A DNA stretch of 64,000 nucleotides, taken from NCBI GenBank assembly GCA_934648845.1, contig CAKUFS010000002.1:1-64000 (forward strand). Direction: 5' to 3'. Source of the stretch: an uncultured Eggerthellaceae bacterium (lineage in GTDB: Bacteria; Actinomycetota; Coriobacteriia; Coriobacteriales; Eggerthellaceae). The position numbers and the translations under genes are program-made. A model generated the notes under the pieces. The model was not told the DNA's origin. It was given only the letters and a program-made list of their open reading frames with translations, and ran no database searches. Shown here piece after piece: positions 35,726-43,754 of the stretch (its first letter is position 1; the number at the start of each line of letters is the position of its first letter).

Positions 35726-35953
35726 TTGTTGGAAAAACGGGTGCAAATTCGGACAAATCGACGATATTCGGTGGTCCAATCGCCCCGAGCGCCGTAATTA
35801 TTGCACCCGAAGAAATCGATACAATTGAATCGGTTCTTCCCTGCATCATAATACCAGGTCAAAGCATTGCATTAAAAACGATAGGAAGATTATCGAATTA
35901 CCGACCACCGATTATCGTCGATTTGCCCGAAATGAAGGGCCTTTTGACAACAA
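35726..35953. repeat. paired long inverted repeat, pair 4
   Basis: Left arm 35726-35775 (TTGTTGGAAAAACGG ... GATATTCGGTGGT) and right arm 35904-35953 (ACCACCGATTATCGTCGATT ... ACAACAA) are inverted copies with few mismatches. The 128-bp spacer is not related to those of pairs 2 and 3. Confidence 0.85.
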
Positions 35954-36108
35954 GCACTGCGTTTCTACATGCCGAATGCTATGCGCAGAGAGCGGTTTTA
36001 CTTAATAAACCTACGAATGCTGTGTCTTTTTGGGAGAGCACCACTCCCGCTCTTCCGTAGAAATCTATTATTTTATTAGCGGAAACCGCGCTTTCCCTAA
36101 CCATACTA

Positions 36109-36138
36109 TTGCTTAAATACATTCTATATATGTATAAT
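36109..36138 (+). promoter_or_regulatory. promoter of the BrnT/BrnA module
   Basis: TTGCTT (36109-36114) and a perfect TATAAT (36133-36138) are 18 bp apart, 34 bp before the first start codon. Antitoxin autoregulation is expected in this family, but no clear operator palindrome was found. Confidence 0.6.
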
Positions 36139-36171
36139 AGCCATACAAGAGCAATAAAAATGAGATCGTAA

Positions 36172-36477
36172 TTGACGGTATACTATTATCAGTTCGAATG
36201 GGACCCCAATAAAAATGCTACCAATATTGAGAAGCACGGAATCGCGTTCGAAGAAGCTTCCACGGTATTTGATGACGTTTTTGCGCGCGTTATCAGCGAC
36301 CCCGATCATTCGGACAACGAAGACCGATTCATCATCTTAGGGGTTAGCATTAAAGCAAACGTTCTTATCGTTTGCCACTGCTTAAGACAATCGGGGCGAT
36401 CAATCCGAATCATATCTGCACGAAAAGCAACAAAGAAGGAAGAATCGACATATTGGAGGTATAGGCATGAGAGCTGA
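36172..36477 (+). CDS. brnT: BrnT-family ribonuclease toxin
   Basis: 101 residues. FEWDPNKNATNIEKHGIAFEEA, VFDD, DRFIILG and the ending IRIISARKA are typical of BrnT, a RelE-fold mRNA-cleaving toxin. The only reasonable start is TTG at 36172; a nearby ATG at 36160 opens a three-codon frame that stops at once. Such a weak start would keep toxin levels low. The stop overlaps the antitoxin start by 11 bp. Confidence 0.88.
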   Translation: MTVYYYQFEWDPNKNATNIEKHGIAFEEASTVFDDVFARVISDPDHSDNEDRFIILGVSIKANVLIVCHCLRQSGRSIRIISARKATKKEESTYWRYRHES

Positions 36478-36670
36478 ATATGACTTTGAAAATTCCCAGA
36501 TTAATCCCTATAAGAAAGCGCCGCGTGAAAAAGTAACCATTCAGTTGAACGTGGACGTCATTGATTATTTCAAAGCCGAGTCGGTGCGCACAGGCATTCC
36601 CTATCAGAACATCATTAATTTCTATCTCACCGATTGCGCACGGGAAGGAAAGCGCCTCACGTTCTCGTAA
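36467..36670 (+). CDS. brnA: BrnA-family antitoxin
   Basis: 67 residues with a ribbon-helix-helix C-terminus (KVTIQLNVDVIDYFKAES...GIPYQNIINFYL). It pairs with the overlapping BrnT toxin and probably represses the shared promoter. GGAGGT just upstream gives it a much stronger translation start than the toxin has. Confidence 0.88.
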   Translation: MRAEYDFENSQINPYKKAPREKVTIQLNVDVIDYFKAESVRTGIPYQNIINFYLTDCAREGKRLTFS

Positions 36671-36688
36671 GGTTGGTCACAAATGCCG

Positions 36689-36731
36689 AAAAGTTATACT
36701 TTGGATTATTATACTTTCAAGTATAACTTTT
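36689..36731. terminator. AT-rich hairpin after brnA
   Basis: AAAAGTTATACTT (36689-36701) and its exact complement (36719-36731) form a 13-bp stem with a 17-nt loop and trailing T residues. It is weak in G/C, so it may work with the next hairpin or be a protein site. Confidence 0.5.
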
Positions 36732-36742
36732 TCAGGGGCACG

Positions 36743-36780
36743 AAAACGGGCTGCGTCATAGACACAGCCCGCACTGTTTT
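36743..36780. terminator. bidirectional terminator between brnA and torD-like gene
   Basis: CGGGCTG (36747-36753) and CAGCCCG (36765-36771) form the stem, flanked by AAAA on one side and TTTT on the other. It serves the convergent genes ending at 36670 and 36823. Confidence 0.65.
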
Positions 36781-36822
36781 CGGGATAAGTTTTACCATCA
36801 GCCGCGCCGGGCATCCGCCCCG

Positions 36823-37449
36823 CTAATCGCGACGATGCAGATTGATGACAGGCGGCTCCAGCTCAAAGCGCTCCTGCCAATCGGCAAGCGTTGCGGCGGC
36901 AAGGCGCGCCGCACCCTTATACAGCGGATGCTGCGTTCCCTGTTCGAACAGCTCCAGGAAATACGGCGCCCACGTGAGCAAATGCTCCTCCAAAAGCTCA
37001 TCAAGCGCCGCACGCTCAACGCCGTTCGTTACGCACCACGAAAGCATCATGAGCATAAGTCCGAAATGATCTTCCGGCTCTTTGTCGGGCAAGCTGAGCT
37101 TCACCGCATTATCGCGCATCCATTGACGCACACCCAGCGTTGCATTGCCGAAAATCACGCCCTCGGGGTCGGTGTAAACAGATGCCCACGGCGGCGCAGG
37201 AAGACGATGTGGACCAATGAACAGGCGGTTATATTCTTCATGAATCGCTTGATCATCTTGCTGCAACCAGGCATTTTTCATGAGCTCAAGCGCCTCGCTT
37301 GCAGCAGGCTGCCCAAACTCCCACGCGTCTTCCCCGTTGGCGGCAAGCCAGGAGAACGCAGTCTTTCCTTTTTCGGAAGCAGGGTCTTGGTAGAAAATCG
37401 TTCCCAAAACGGCAGCAGCCTGAGCCACATTTTCGGAATATTCAGCCAT
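36823..37449 (-). CDS. TorD/DmsD-family molybdoenzyme chaperone
   Basis: 208 residues, all-helical TorD fold. The hallmark YNRLFIGPHRLPAPPWASVY (about residues 73-92) and the EPEDHFGLML stretch match DmsD/TorD chaperones, which hold the Tat signal of a molybdoenzyme until its cofactor is inserted. It follows dmsC, so the client is probably the DmsA-like protein encoded upstream. AAAGGATCG precedes the ATG at 37449. A hairpin and a palindrome lie in the gap to dmsC, so it may be partly separately expressed. Confidence 0.9.
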   Translation of the reverse strand: MAEYSENVAQAAAVLGTIFYQDPASEKGKTAFSWLAANGEDAWEFGQPAASEALELMKNAWLQQDDQAIHEEYNRLFIGPHRLPAPPWASVYTDPEGVIFGNATLGVRQWMRDNAVKLSLPDKEPEDHFGLMLMMLSWCVTNGVERAALDELLEEHLLTWAPYFLELFEQGTQHPLYKGAARLAAATLADWQERFELEPPVINLHRRD

Positions 37450-37504
37450 GTCGATCCTTTCGGTAGAAAGCAGGGGCACAAAACACCGCAGATGCATGCG
37501 CAAA

Positions 37505-37520
37505 CGCAGTTATAACTGCG
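37505..37520. promoter_or_regulatory. perfect 16-bp palindrome upstream of torD-like gene
   Basis: CGCAGTTATAACTGCG is fully symmetric and lies 56 bp before the chaperone start codon, in the position of a promoter or operator. The regulator is unknown. Confidence 0.5.
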
Positions 37521-37540
37521 TCCTATTGTACCCCTAGGAC

Positions 37541-37572
37541 GAGATTGCCGCCCCAGGTAGAGCGGCAATCTC
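37541..37572 (-). terminator. hairpin after dmsC
   Basis: GAGATTGCCGC and its perfect complement form an 11-bp stem around a 10-nt loop. No T-tract follows on the minus strand, so it could be a processing or stability element for dmsABC mRNA and not a strong terminator. Confidence 0.5.
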
Positions 37573-37767
37573 AGAAAAGGAAGTGGAAAGAGAGGAAATT
37601 GCAAATAATAAGGGGGTGCGAGAGCTCGCCTTCGCGGCCTTTTGCGTGTTGCACTTACGCATCATGCACCGTACGTCGCGCATCACGCGCAGCGAAACAG
37701 CGAATCAGGTCCAAGGGAAGAGGGAGGTTCGAAGGGAGCTCTCGCCAAGAGGAGGGTTAAGCAAACT

Positions 37768-38616
37768 CTAGAACAGACCCACGGAAAGGAAGATTCCGTA
37801 GAAGCAGATGCGCACAAGCACCAGAGCAACCAGCGCAGCAACCGTGGCAACGGCCATCATCGGAACAGCACCTTCAACGGCAGCGTTCTTGAATACCAGG
37901 AACGCAGCAACCGCAGCAAGCACAATGGCAATCACGGCAACAATCCAGTACTGACCCATTACCGCAGCAACCGTCAGACCTGCGGAGTTAACCACGCCGC
38001 CAGCCATACCGCCCTGGACAAGCACCAGGATAGCAACACCAGCCGCACCAACCAGCGCACAAGCGCCAATCAGCTTGTCGGCCTTAGCACCAGCAAGTGC
38101 CAGCACCAGAGCGGTCAGAACAGCGCCACCGAACAGAGCCGCGCACACCTGGCTTACCGCACCCAGCGGAGAATTCCACGTAGCAATAGTGGGCATCATG
38201 TAGGCAAGACCGGTGAACAGCGCGCAGATCAGGCCCAATACGATAAGCACAATGCCAAACACTTTGTGCGTGCCTGCCTCGGGGTGCTTCGCCAGCGCAA
38301 AGATCCAGTACACAACGGCAACCAGAATGGCAATGCCAGCAACCACAATCTCATTCGACAGCGGCGAAGAACCAACGCCCGAAGCCATGCCGAACACATG
38401 AGACGGGCTTCCCAAGTGGGTAAACGAAGCAATCAGACCCACAATGGTAACAACAGCCGGAATGCTCAACAAGGTGTCGAACTTCTTAGCGGCTTCGTCG
38501 GACAGACCCAACGAAGCGCGCACCAGGCCCAAAAGACCCATAGCAGTAACGCCCATCGGCACCAAAACGGTGAAGATAAGCAGCGAAATCTCGCTCGCAG
38601 CAGTTTCGAACAACAT
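37768..38616 (-). CDS. dmsC: DmsC-type membrane anchor subunit
   Basis: 282 residues with about eight hydrophobic segments. The motifs SFTHLGSPSHVFG and GSSPLSNEI are characteristic of DmsC, the quinol-oxidising anchor of DMSO-reductase-type enzymes. It begins immediately after the dmsB stop codon, with AAGGAGG inside the end of dmsB. It would pass electrons from (mena)quinol to DmsB. A paralogue lies at 43755. Confidence 0.9.
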   Translation of the reverse strand: MLFETAASEISLLIFTVLVPMGVTAMGLLGLVRASLGLSDEAAKKFDTLLSIPAVVTIVGLIASFTHLGSPSHVFGMASGVGSSPLSNEIVVAGIAILVAVVYWIFALAKHPEAGTHKVFGIVLIVLGLICALFTGLAYMMPTIATWNSPLGAVSQVCAALFGGAVLTALVLALAGAKADKLIGACALVGAAGVAILVLVQGGMAGGVVNSAGLTVAAVMGQYWIVAVIAIVLAAVAAFLVFKNAAVEGAVPMMAVATVAALVALVLVRICFYGIFLSVGLF

Positions 38617-39237
38617 TTACATGACCTCCTTCGGGTTCATGAGTTTGCCTTCCTGCGAACCCATGGCACGCGAAGTGGGGCAGCCCTTCATAATGGTGGT
38701 CGGGTTGGTAAAGCTCGGGTCGGGCATGGGAGCAGACCAAACGCTTTCGCCGTACTTCTTCGCCATCTCGTCGGCCTTGCCGAAATCAAGCGCGTACAGC
38801 GGGCAAGCATCCACGCAAATGGGGTTTTCGCCCTTGGCAACGCGCGCCGAGCAACCGTCGCACTTGCGCATCTGGCCCAGCACGGCGTCAAACGACGGCA
38901 CGTTGTAGGGGCACGCCATGGCGCAATACTTGCAGCCTACGCAGCGGTCGTGGTCAACGGAAACGAAGCCGCGCTCATCGCGATGCATAGCGCCCGTGGG
39001 GCACACCTGCATGCAAGCAGGGTTTTCGCAGTGGTTGCAGTTCATAGACGTGTAGTAACCCCACACATCGTTAGTGTACGTGCCATCGGCATTTGCGGTG
39101 AAGCCGCCGCCGCAGTACTCGTAAACCTTGCGGAATGCCACGTCGGCGGACAAATCGTGGTAATCCTTGCATGCCAGCTCGCAGGTCTTGCAGCCCGTGC
39201 AGCGAGAGGCGTCGAAATAGAATGCATATTCAGCCAT
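38617..39237 (-). CDS. dmsB: DmsB-type four-cluster Fe-S subunit
   Basis: 206 residues. Four cysteine groups typical of ferredoxin-like electron-transfer subunits: CTGCKTCELAC, CNHCENPACMQVC, CVGCKYCAMAC and CDGCSARVAKGENPICVDAC. It should carry four [4Fe-4S] clusters linking anchor to catalytic subunit. Only 12 bp separate it from dmsA. Length agrees with E. coli DmsB. Confidence 0.94.
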   Translation of the reverse strand: MAEYAFYFDASRCTGCKTCELACKDYHDLSADVAFRKVYEYCGGGFTANADGTYTNDVWGYYTSMNCNHCENPACMQVCPTGAMHRDERGFVSVDHDRCVGCKYCAMACPYNVPSFDAVLGQMRKCDGCSARVAKGENPICVDACPLYALDFGKADEMAKKYGESVWSAPMPDPSFTNPTTIMKGCPTSRAMGSQEGKLMNPKEVM

Positions 39238-39249
39238 GATCTACCTCCC

Positions 39250-41694
39250 TTATTTCTTGATCTTGCGAACGCCGGCAATGTTGGAGTGCTGCGGGTTGCC
39301 CTTGGCAATAGGCGAAGGATGCATGTTGGTCAGCGTGTTAATGCAGCCGCCCTTGTCAATGCGGTCGCCGTCCATGTCGGCATCGCGCCATGCGCCCTGC
39401 GAAATGGCCAAAGAGCCCGGGATAATACGCGGCGTGACCTTCGCCTGGATGTGCACTTCACCATGCTCGTTGAACACGCTTACGGTTTCGCCGTTTTCGA
39501 TACCCAGCTTCTCGGCGTCGATGGTGTTGATCCATACTTCTTGCGGCGCAGCCTGCTTCACAACTTCAACGTTACCCCAGCTCGAGTGAGTACGGGCCTT
39601 GTAGTGGAAGCCGATCAGCGTAAACGGCATCTCGGTGGTGCAGTCCTCGTAGCTGTCAACACCGGGGGTATACAGCGGAATGGGGGCAATCACATCGCGC
39701 GGATCGTCCAGCTGCCACGTTTCGGCCATCTTCTGCAGCTTCTCAGAGAAGATTTCGATCTTGCCGGAAGGAGTGGTGAGTTTGTTCTTCTCGGGGTCTT
39801 CAACGAATGCCTTGTATGCGGGCGTGTAGCCAGCGGGGTTGCGGTAATGGAACTCACCCATCTTGTAGCCCTCTTCGATTTCGGGCAGGCGCGGGTCCTT
39901 CTTCTGAACGCTTTCGTACAGCTGCTTGGTCCAGCCGTCTTGGTCCTTGCCGTCCAGGTACTTCTCCTTGATGTCGGCACCAGCGGCAGCGCACAGATCG
40001 GCGCACACATCAAAAGAGCTGCGGCGCTCGAACTTCTGGCCCATGGTGGTGGGGTCAATGGGGCTTGCGAAGTGAACGGAAGCAACATCGCCGGACCAAC
40101 CATCGTTGATAATGCCGCGCTGTTCGGCGCGCATGATGTCGGGAAGCAGAATGTCGGCGTACTTCGCGGCGTCGTTCATTAGGGTCTCAAACACCAAAAT
40201 GAACTCGCACTTCGTTTCGTCAACCAGAATGTCGTGCGCAACGTTTGCGTCGGAGTGCTGGTTCGTGAAGCAGTTTCCGCCGTACTCAACCAGGAACTTG
40301 ATGTCGGTGGACAACTTGTCGGTGCCTTGAACGCCATCGTGCAGTGCAGTCATCTCATGACCGTGATCAATTGCATCTGCCCAGGTAAAGATTGAAATCT
40401 TGGACTTGCAGGGGTTGTCGCCGCCAATCCAGGGAAGACCAATGCTGTAAGCGGCAACATCCAAGCCCGAAGAAGTACCCGGCTGGCCCAGCTTGCCCAC
40501 CAAAAGCGTAAGCAGGGAAACGGCCAGGCATGCGAGCTCGCCGTTGGAGTGACGCTGAATGCCGTAGTACTGGCCAATAAACGGAGCTTTGGCTTCTGCC
40601 AGCTCGTGAGCCAGCTTCGTGATGCGCTCGGCCGGAATCAGCGTAATGGCAGCAGCCCACTCAGGGGTCTTCTCTACCTTGTCGTAGCCCAGGCCCAAAA
40701 CGTAAGACTCATAAGACATGTTCTTGCCAGCGTATGCCTCGGGCATGGTGTCTTCGGAGAAGCCAACGCAGTAAGTGTCCAAGAAGTCGCGTGCAACTTT
40801 GCCTTCCTTGATCAGCACGTATGCGATAGCAGCAACCAAGGCGGCATCGGTGCCAGGACGAATAGGCAGCCACTCGTCGTTCGTGTTGCACAGCGTGTCG
40901 TTGAAGCGCGGGTCAATGTGGATGTACTTTGCCTTCGTGTTCGTGCGGTGCTGGTACTCAAAGCCGTGCTTTGCTTCGCCCGTGGAGCCCATCATGGAGT
41001 CGGAAGGCGACCAGCCCATGCAAATAACCAGGTCGGCGTCTTTGATGGCGGCAGGGGTCGAAGAAGCCTTGGCGCCCCACATGTACGGAGCGATGAAAGT
41101 CATCTGAGCTGCGGAGTACGTACCGTAATATCCCAGGTAGCCACCCGTGCAAGCCAGCCAGCGGCCAACGGGACGACCGGTCAAGCTGTAAACGCCGGAA
41201 CCCAGCGTCCAGTACACGGCCTCGGGGCCAAAGTTCTTGTAGGTGTACTGCAGTTTGTCGTTGATGGTTTTAATGGCTTCTTCCCAGGTGATGCGCTCGA
41301 ACTTGCCCTCGCCACGCTTGCCCACGCGCTTCATGGGGTACTTCAAGCGATCGGGATCGTTGATCCAGCGGCGTACCGAACGGCCACGCAAGCATGCGCG
41401 CTGACGGCTGGTTTCTTCATTGTCCCACGCCTTCGTTTCGGACTGGATCCACTGAAGTTCACCGTCTTTCACATGCATCCACAGCGGACAACGGCTTGCG
41501 CAGTTGCAAGAGCAGTGGCTCTGAACGACGGTTTCCTCTGCGGTTTCCTGGTTAGCCTCGGCGGCAAATGCCGGCTCGGCCTTTTCGAACATGTCATCGA
41601 GCAGCATGCCACTCAGGGCAACGCCGACGGCGCCAGCAGAAGCGCCCTTGATCAGCGTTCTGCGCGAAACATTCAGTCCCGTGTTCGATTCCAT
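39250..41694 (-). CDS. dmsA: DmsA-type molybdopterin catalytic subunit, Tat-exported
   Basis: 814 residues. Twin-arginine signal SRRTLIKGASA (10-20) with a hydrophobic stretch and AFAAEA near 42-47. [4Fe-4S] ligands Cys61, Cys65, Cys69 and Cys101, followed by RLKYPMKRVG. Ser194 in YGTYSAAQ stands where DmsA supplies its Mo-ligating serine (by analogy). The C-terminal part (GFHYKARTHSSWGN; NGETVSVFNEHGE) is the guanylate-binding domain. AAGGAGGG precedes the ATG at 41694. The substrate may be DMSO, another S- or N-oxide or an organic acceptor; sequence alone does not decide it. Confidence 0.93.
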   Translation of the reverse strand: MESNTGLNVSRRTLIKGASAGAVGVALSGMLLDDMFEKAEPAFAAEANQETAEETVVQSHCSCNCASRCPLWMHVKDGELQWIQSETKAWDNEETSRQRACLRGRSVRRWINDPDRLKYPMKRVGKRGEGKFERITWEEAIKTINDKLQYTYKNFGPEAVYWTLGSGVYSLTGRPVGRWLACTGGYLGYYGTYSAAQMTFIAPYMWGAKASSTPAAIKDADLVICMGWSPSDSMMGSTGEAKHGFEYQHRTNTKAKYIHIDPRFNDTLCNTNDEWLPIRPGTDAALVAAIAYVLIKEGKVARDFLDTYCVGFSEDTMPEAYAGKNMSYESYVLGLGYDKVEKTPEWAAAITLIPAERITKLAHELAEAKAPFIGQYYGIQRHSNGELACLAVSLLTLLVGKLGQPGTSSGLDVAAYSIGLPWIGGDNPCKSKISIFTWADAIDHGHEMTALHDGVQGTDKLSTDIKFLVEYGGNCFTNQHSDANVAHDILVDETKCEFILVFETLMNDAAKYADILLPDIMRAEQRGIINDGWSGDVASVHFASPIDPTTMGQKFERRSSFDVCADLCAAAGADIKEKYLDGKDQDGWTKQLYESVQKKDPRLPEIEEGYKMGEFHYRNPAGYTPAYKAFVEDPEKNKLTTPSGKIEIFSEKLQKMAETWQLDDPRDVIAPIPLYTPGVDSYEDCTTEMPFTLIGFHYKARTHSSWGNVEVVKQAAPQEVWINTIDAEKLGIENGETVSVFNEHGEVHIQAKVTPRIIPGSLAISQGAWRDADMDGDRIDKGGCINTLTNMHPSPIAKGNPQHSNIAGVRKIKK

Positions 41695-41916
41695 TTTCCC
41701 TCCTTCATTGATCTCTCTTTTTTCGGGAAGAGCCTTTGCACGCTGGGCGCTTTTAACGCTCGCAAGCATCGTTTGCAAGCGAACGTCATCGGCGGTTGGT
41801 GCGGCGGGCTTCTCGCGTTTCCCCGCGCCCCCAAACGATGACCTCTTGCGATGCACCGCACCGCGCAAAGCTTCTCTCTTACGCCATGCACTTTACGAGC
41901 GTGCGCAAGAAATTGC

Positions 41917-41935
41917 ATCACATAGAATATGTGAT
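41917..41935. promoter_or_regulatory. inverted repeat operator candidate in the dms regulatory region
   Basis: ATCACATA and TATGTGAT are exact complements separated by GAA. A further half site ATCACAT lies at 42004-42010. The symmetry suits a dimeric regulator. It is not an FNR site (TTGAT-N4-ATCAA), and the half sites are in the opposite order to a CRP site. Confidence 0.55.
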
Positions 41936-42018
41936 ATTTCGATTTCCCCTGGTAGATAGCGAAATGACAAGGTAACATACACCAAGAAAAAGTAGGATAG
42001 AACATCACATGCAAGCCG

Positions 42019-42058
42019 TATAATGTTCGGCAGCCGCAACGATAAAGGGATGTTGCGG
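42019..42058 (+). promoter_or_regulatory. -10 box and leader hairpin of the radical SAM operon
   Basis: TATAAT at 42019-42024 has no good -35, suggesting an activator-dependent promoter. Ten bases on, CCGCAAC (42034-42040) and GTTGCGG (42052-42058) form a hairpin followed by TTTTC, right at the expected 5' end of the transcript. It could act as an attenuator or a 5' stability element. Confidence 0.45.
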
Positions 42059-42164
42059 TTTTCGCTGCGCAAGTTCTTCGCATGTTTTTCGTTTTGCTTT
42101 AAGATGCCTCACGGCATAAAGTACTGCTTACTTTGATTGATGCAAAACCGGGGGAAGGGACGCC

Positions 42165-43751
42165 ATGAGACCGATTTCGGCCGCAGATATTTCGCGCGAC
42201 TTGGCCGACGAGTACGCAACGTATTTACGTCATTTCGTGCAACAGCGCGCGCAGTTTCGCCGTACCATGGCAAGCTTCGGCGTTCCCGTTTCAAGCGATG
42301 AAAACAGCCCGTCGCGCGTTGCCGCTTTGCGCGAGCAACTTGTTGCAGCGGGGGCGCGCGTGCGCAATGGTAGCAAGAGCATTGCATATGGAAGCATCTC
42401 CCCCGCCTGCGCGCGCTGCCGCACGGGCGTGAAAAGCGTTTCGGAATTTCTCTCGCTAGCATGTCACCGATCGTGCTGGTTTTGCTTCAACGAAAATCAG
42501 TGCGACTACCATCTTTATAAGAACGATAAAAAAGATTGGCACGGCGAACTTTCCGCATTCAATAAAAGCATGGGCGGGCTTGATTATGTAGCGCTCACGG
42601 GCGGCGAACCGCTCTTGTTCGCCAGCGAGACGTGCACGTTTTTCAAGGAAGCGCGCCGCGACAACCCGAATGCCCACTTGCGCCTGTATACCTCGGGCGA
42701 TCAGCTGACGCCCGAACTTCTTGACCAGTTGCGGGCGGCGGGGCTTGATGAGATCCGCTTCAGCATCAAGCTTGATGATGCGCCCGAAAACCAACAGCGC
42801 ACGTGGAATAGCATCCGTGCGGCAGTAAGCGTTATTCCTACTGTTATGGTAGAGATGCCCGTTGTGCCCGGCACGCACGATGAAATGCTGCATATTTTGC
42901 GCGAACTGGAGAACGCGGGCGCGTTCGGTATCAACTTGCTGGAACTATGCTTTCCGTTGCACCACGAAAAAGCGTTCAAGGCGCGCGGACTCAAGCTCAA
43001 AGCGAACCCCTACGAAGTGCTTTACGATTATGGGTATGCCGGCGCGCTTCCCATTGAGGGCAGCGAAGAGCTGGCGCTGCGGCTCATGTTGGAAGAAATC
43101 AAGCGAGGAACCACACTCAACTTGCATTATTGCTCGCTGGAGAATAAGAACACCGCTCAGATATACGAGCAGAACGGTGGCGGCGCGCGCGTGATTCCGC
43201 TCTACACGTTTTCGCAGGAAAACTTCTTCTACGAAACGCTGCGCTGCTTTGGCAATGCTGCGTTTGCGCTGGCAGATGCGCTGGAAGCCGCGGATTGCGC
43301 TCATGCGCTGGACGTCGAGGGTCGCATGGTGCAGTTCGCACCCGCCGATCTGCCTGTCGTTTTACCCCTTCTAGAGCAGCGCGAAGGGACTGCGAGCCGC
43401 AGCGCCGATGAAGGGAACAGCGCGCGCGGCGGCGCGGGCAACAACCCCCGCAACTCCACAACAGGCGCGAAACTCTTCGCCGCGTTCGGCGTTATCGAAC
43501 GCGACAACACCGGCGCCGCACGCTTCCGCGAAGTGGACGCCCTGGCAGTGGAACCGCACGATTATCAGGAACTTTGCCGCAACTGCACCGAGACTTCCCC
43601 TGCTGAAGAAGACTCCGAATCCGGGTTCGCGGGCAACCCCTCAAACAGCGCTTCCAGCATTGCGAAGGGGAACGAAGCGAAGGCTGCGCAGCTTCTGAGC
43701 GAAATTCCCCTTCGCAATGGCCACCAAAGCACCACGAAAAAGGAGGCGTAG
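42165..43751 (+). CDS. radical SAM protein of unknown reaction, linked to DmsC-like anchor
   Basis: 528 residues. Cluster motif Cys100-x3-Cys104-x2-Cys107 (CHRSCWFC), followed by TGGEPLLF as SAM-binding GGE motif. Extra cysteines Cys82, Cys85 (CARC) and Cys113 before and after it could hold an auxiliary cluster. The core runs to about residue 330; a variable, Ala/Ser/Asn-rich C-terminal part contains LCRNC. AAGGGACGCC precedes the ATG. First gene of an operon with an orphan DmsC-like anchor (3 bp downstream) and a membrane LuxR regulator. Function not recognised. Roles in maturation or in signalling are guesses. Confidence 0.85.
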   Translation: MRPISAADISRDLADEYATYLRHFVQQRAQFRRTMASFGVPVSSDENSPSRVAALREQLVAAGARVRNGSKSIAYGSISPACARCRTGVKSVSEFLSLACHRSCWFCFNENQCDYHLYKNDKKDWHGELSAFNKSMGGLDYVALTGGEPLLFASETCTFFKEARRDNPNAHLRLYTSGDQLTPELLDQLRAAGLDEIRFSIKLDDAPENQQRTWNSIRAAVSVIPTVMVEMPVVPGTHDEMLHILRELENAGAFGINLLELCFPLHHEKAFKARGLKLKANPYEVLYDYGYAGALPIEGSEELALRLMLEEIKRGTTLNLHYCSLENKNTAQIYEQNGGGARVIPLYTFSQENFFYETLRCFGNAAFALADALEAADCAHALDVEGRMVQFAPADLPVVLPLLEQREGTASRSADEGNSARGGAGNNPRNSTTGAKLFAAFGVIERDNTGAARFREVDALAVEPHDYQELCRNCTETSPAEEDSESGFAGNPSNSASSIAKGNEAKAAQLLSEIPLRNGHQSTTKKEA

Positions 43752-43754
43752 CCC

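Larger units (their letters stand above)
35309..36171. other. intergenic island with paired inverted repeat
   Basis: 863 bp with no convincing gene. It includes the inverted-repeat pair 35726-35953 and, near its right end, the promoter of the BrnTA module. From about 35950 on, base composition turns AT-rich, matching the acquired look of the toxin-antitoxin genes. The part 35330-35700 holds nothing recognisable. Confidence 0.6.
37450..37767. other. gap between dmsC and the chaperone gene
   Basis: 318 bp without a gene, holding a perfect palindrome (37505-37520) and a GC-rich hairpin (37541-37572). Nothing recognisable between 37580 and 37767. Confidence 0.5.
41695..42164. other. divergent regulatory region dmsA / radical SAM operon
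   Basis: 470 bp shared by two operons. It contains the inverted repeat 41917-41935, an isolated half site ATCACAT at 42004-42010, a TATAAT at 42019-42024 on the plus strand, and a hairpin at 42034-42058. The LuxR regulator encoded at the end of the plus-strand operon is a natural candidate for binding here. Confidence 0.6.

Noticed and set aside
35406..35849. 147-codon minus-strand frame in the island before brnT
   Set aside because: It runs through an inverted-repeat arm and competes with plus-strand frames of similar quality; no ribosome binding site.
37642..40182. 846-codon open frame on the plus strand opposite dmsB/dmsC/dmsA
   Set aside because: It lies wholly antisense to well-supported genes, is rich in His, Arg, Asn and Gln as expected for the complement of high-G+C codons, and has no ribosome binding site.
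41917..41935. CRP or FNR site before dmsA
   Set aside because: Half sites TCACA/TGTGA are in reversed order relative to CRP, and the FNR pattern TTGAT-N4-ATCAA is absent.
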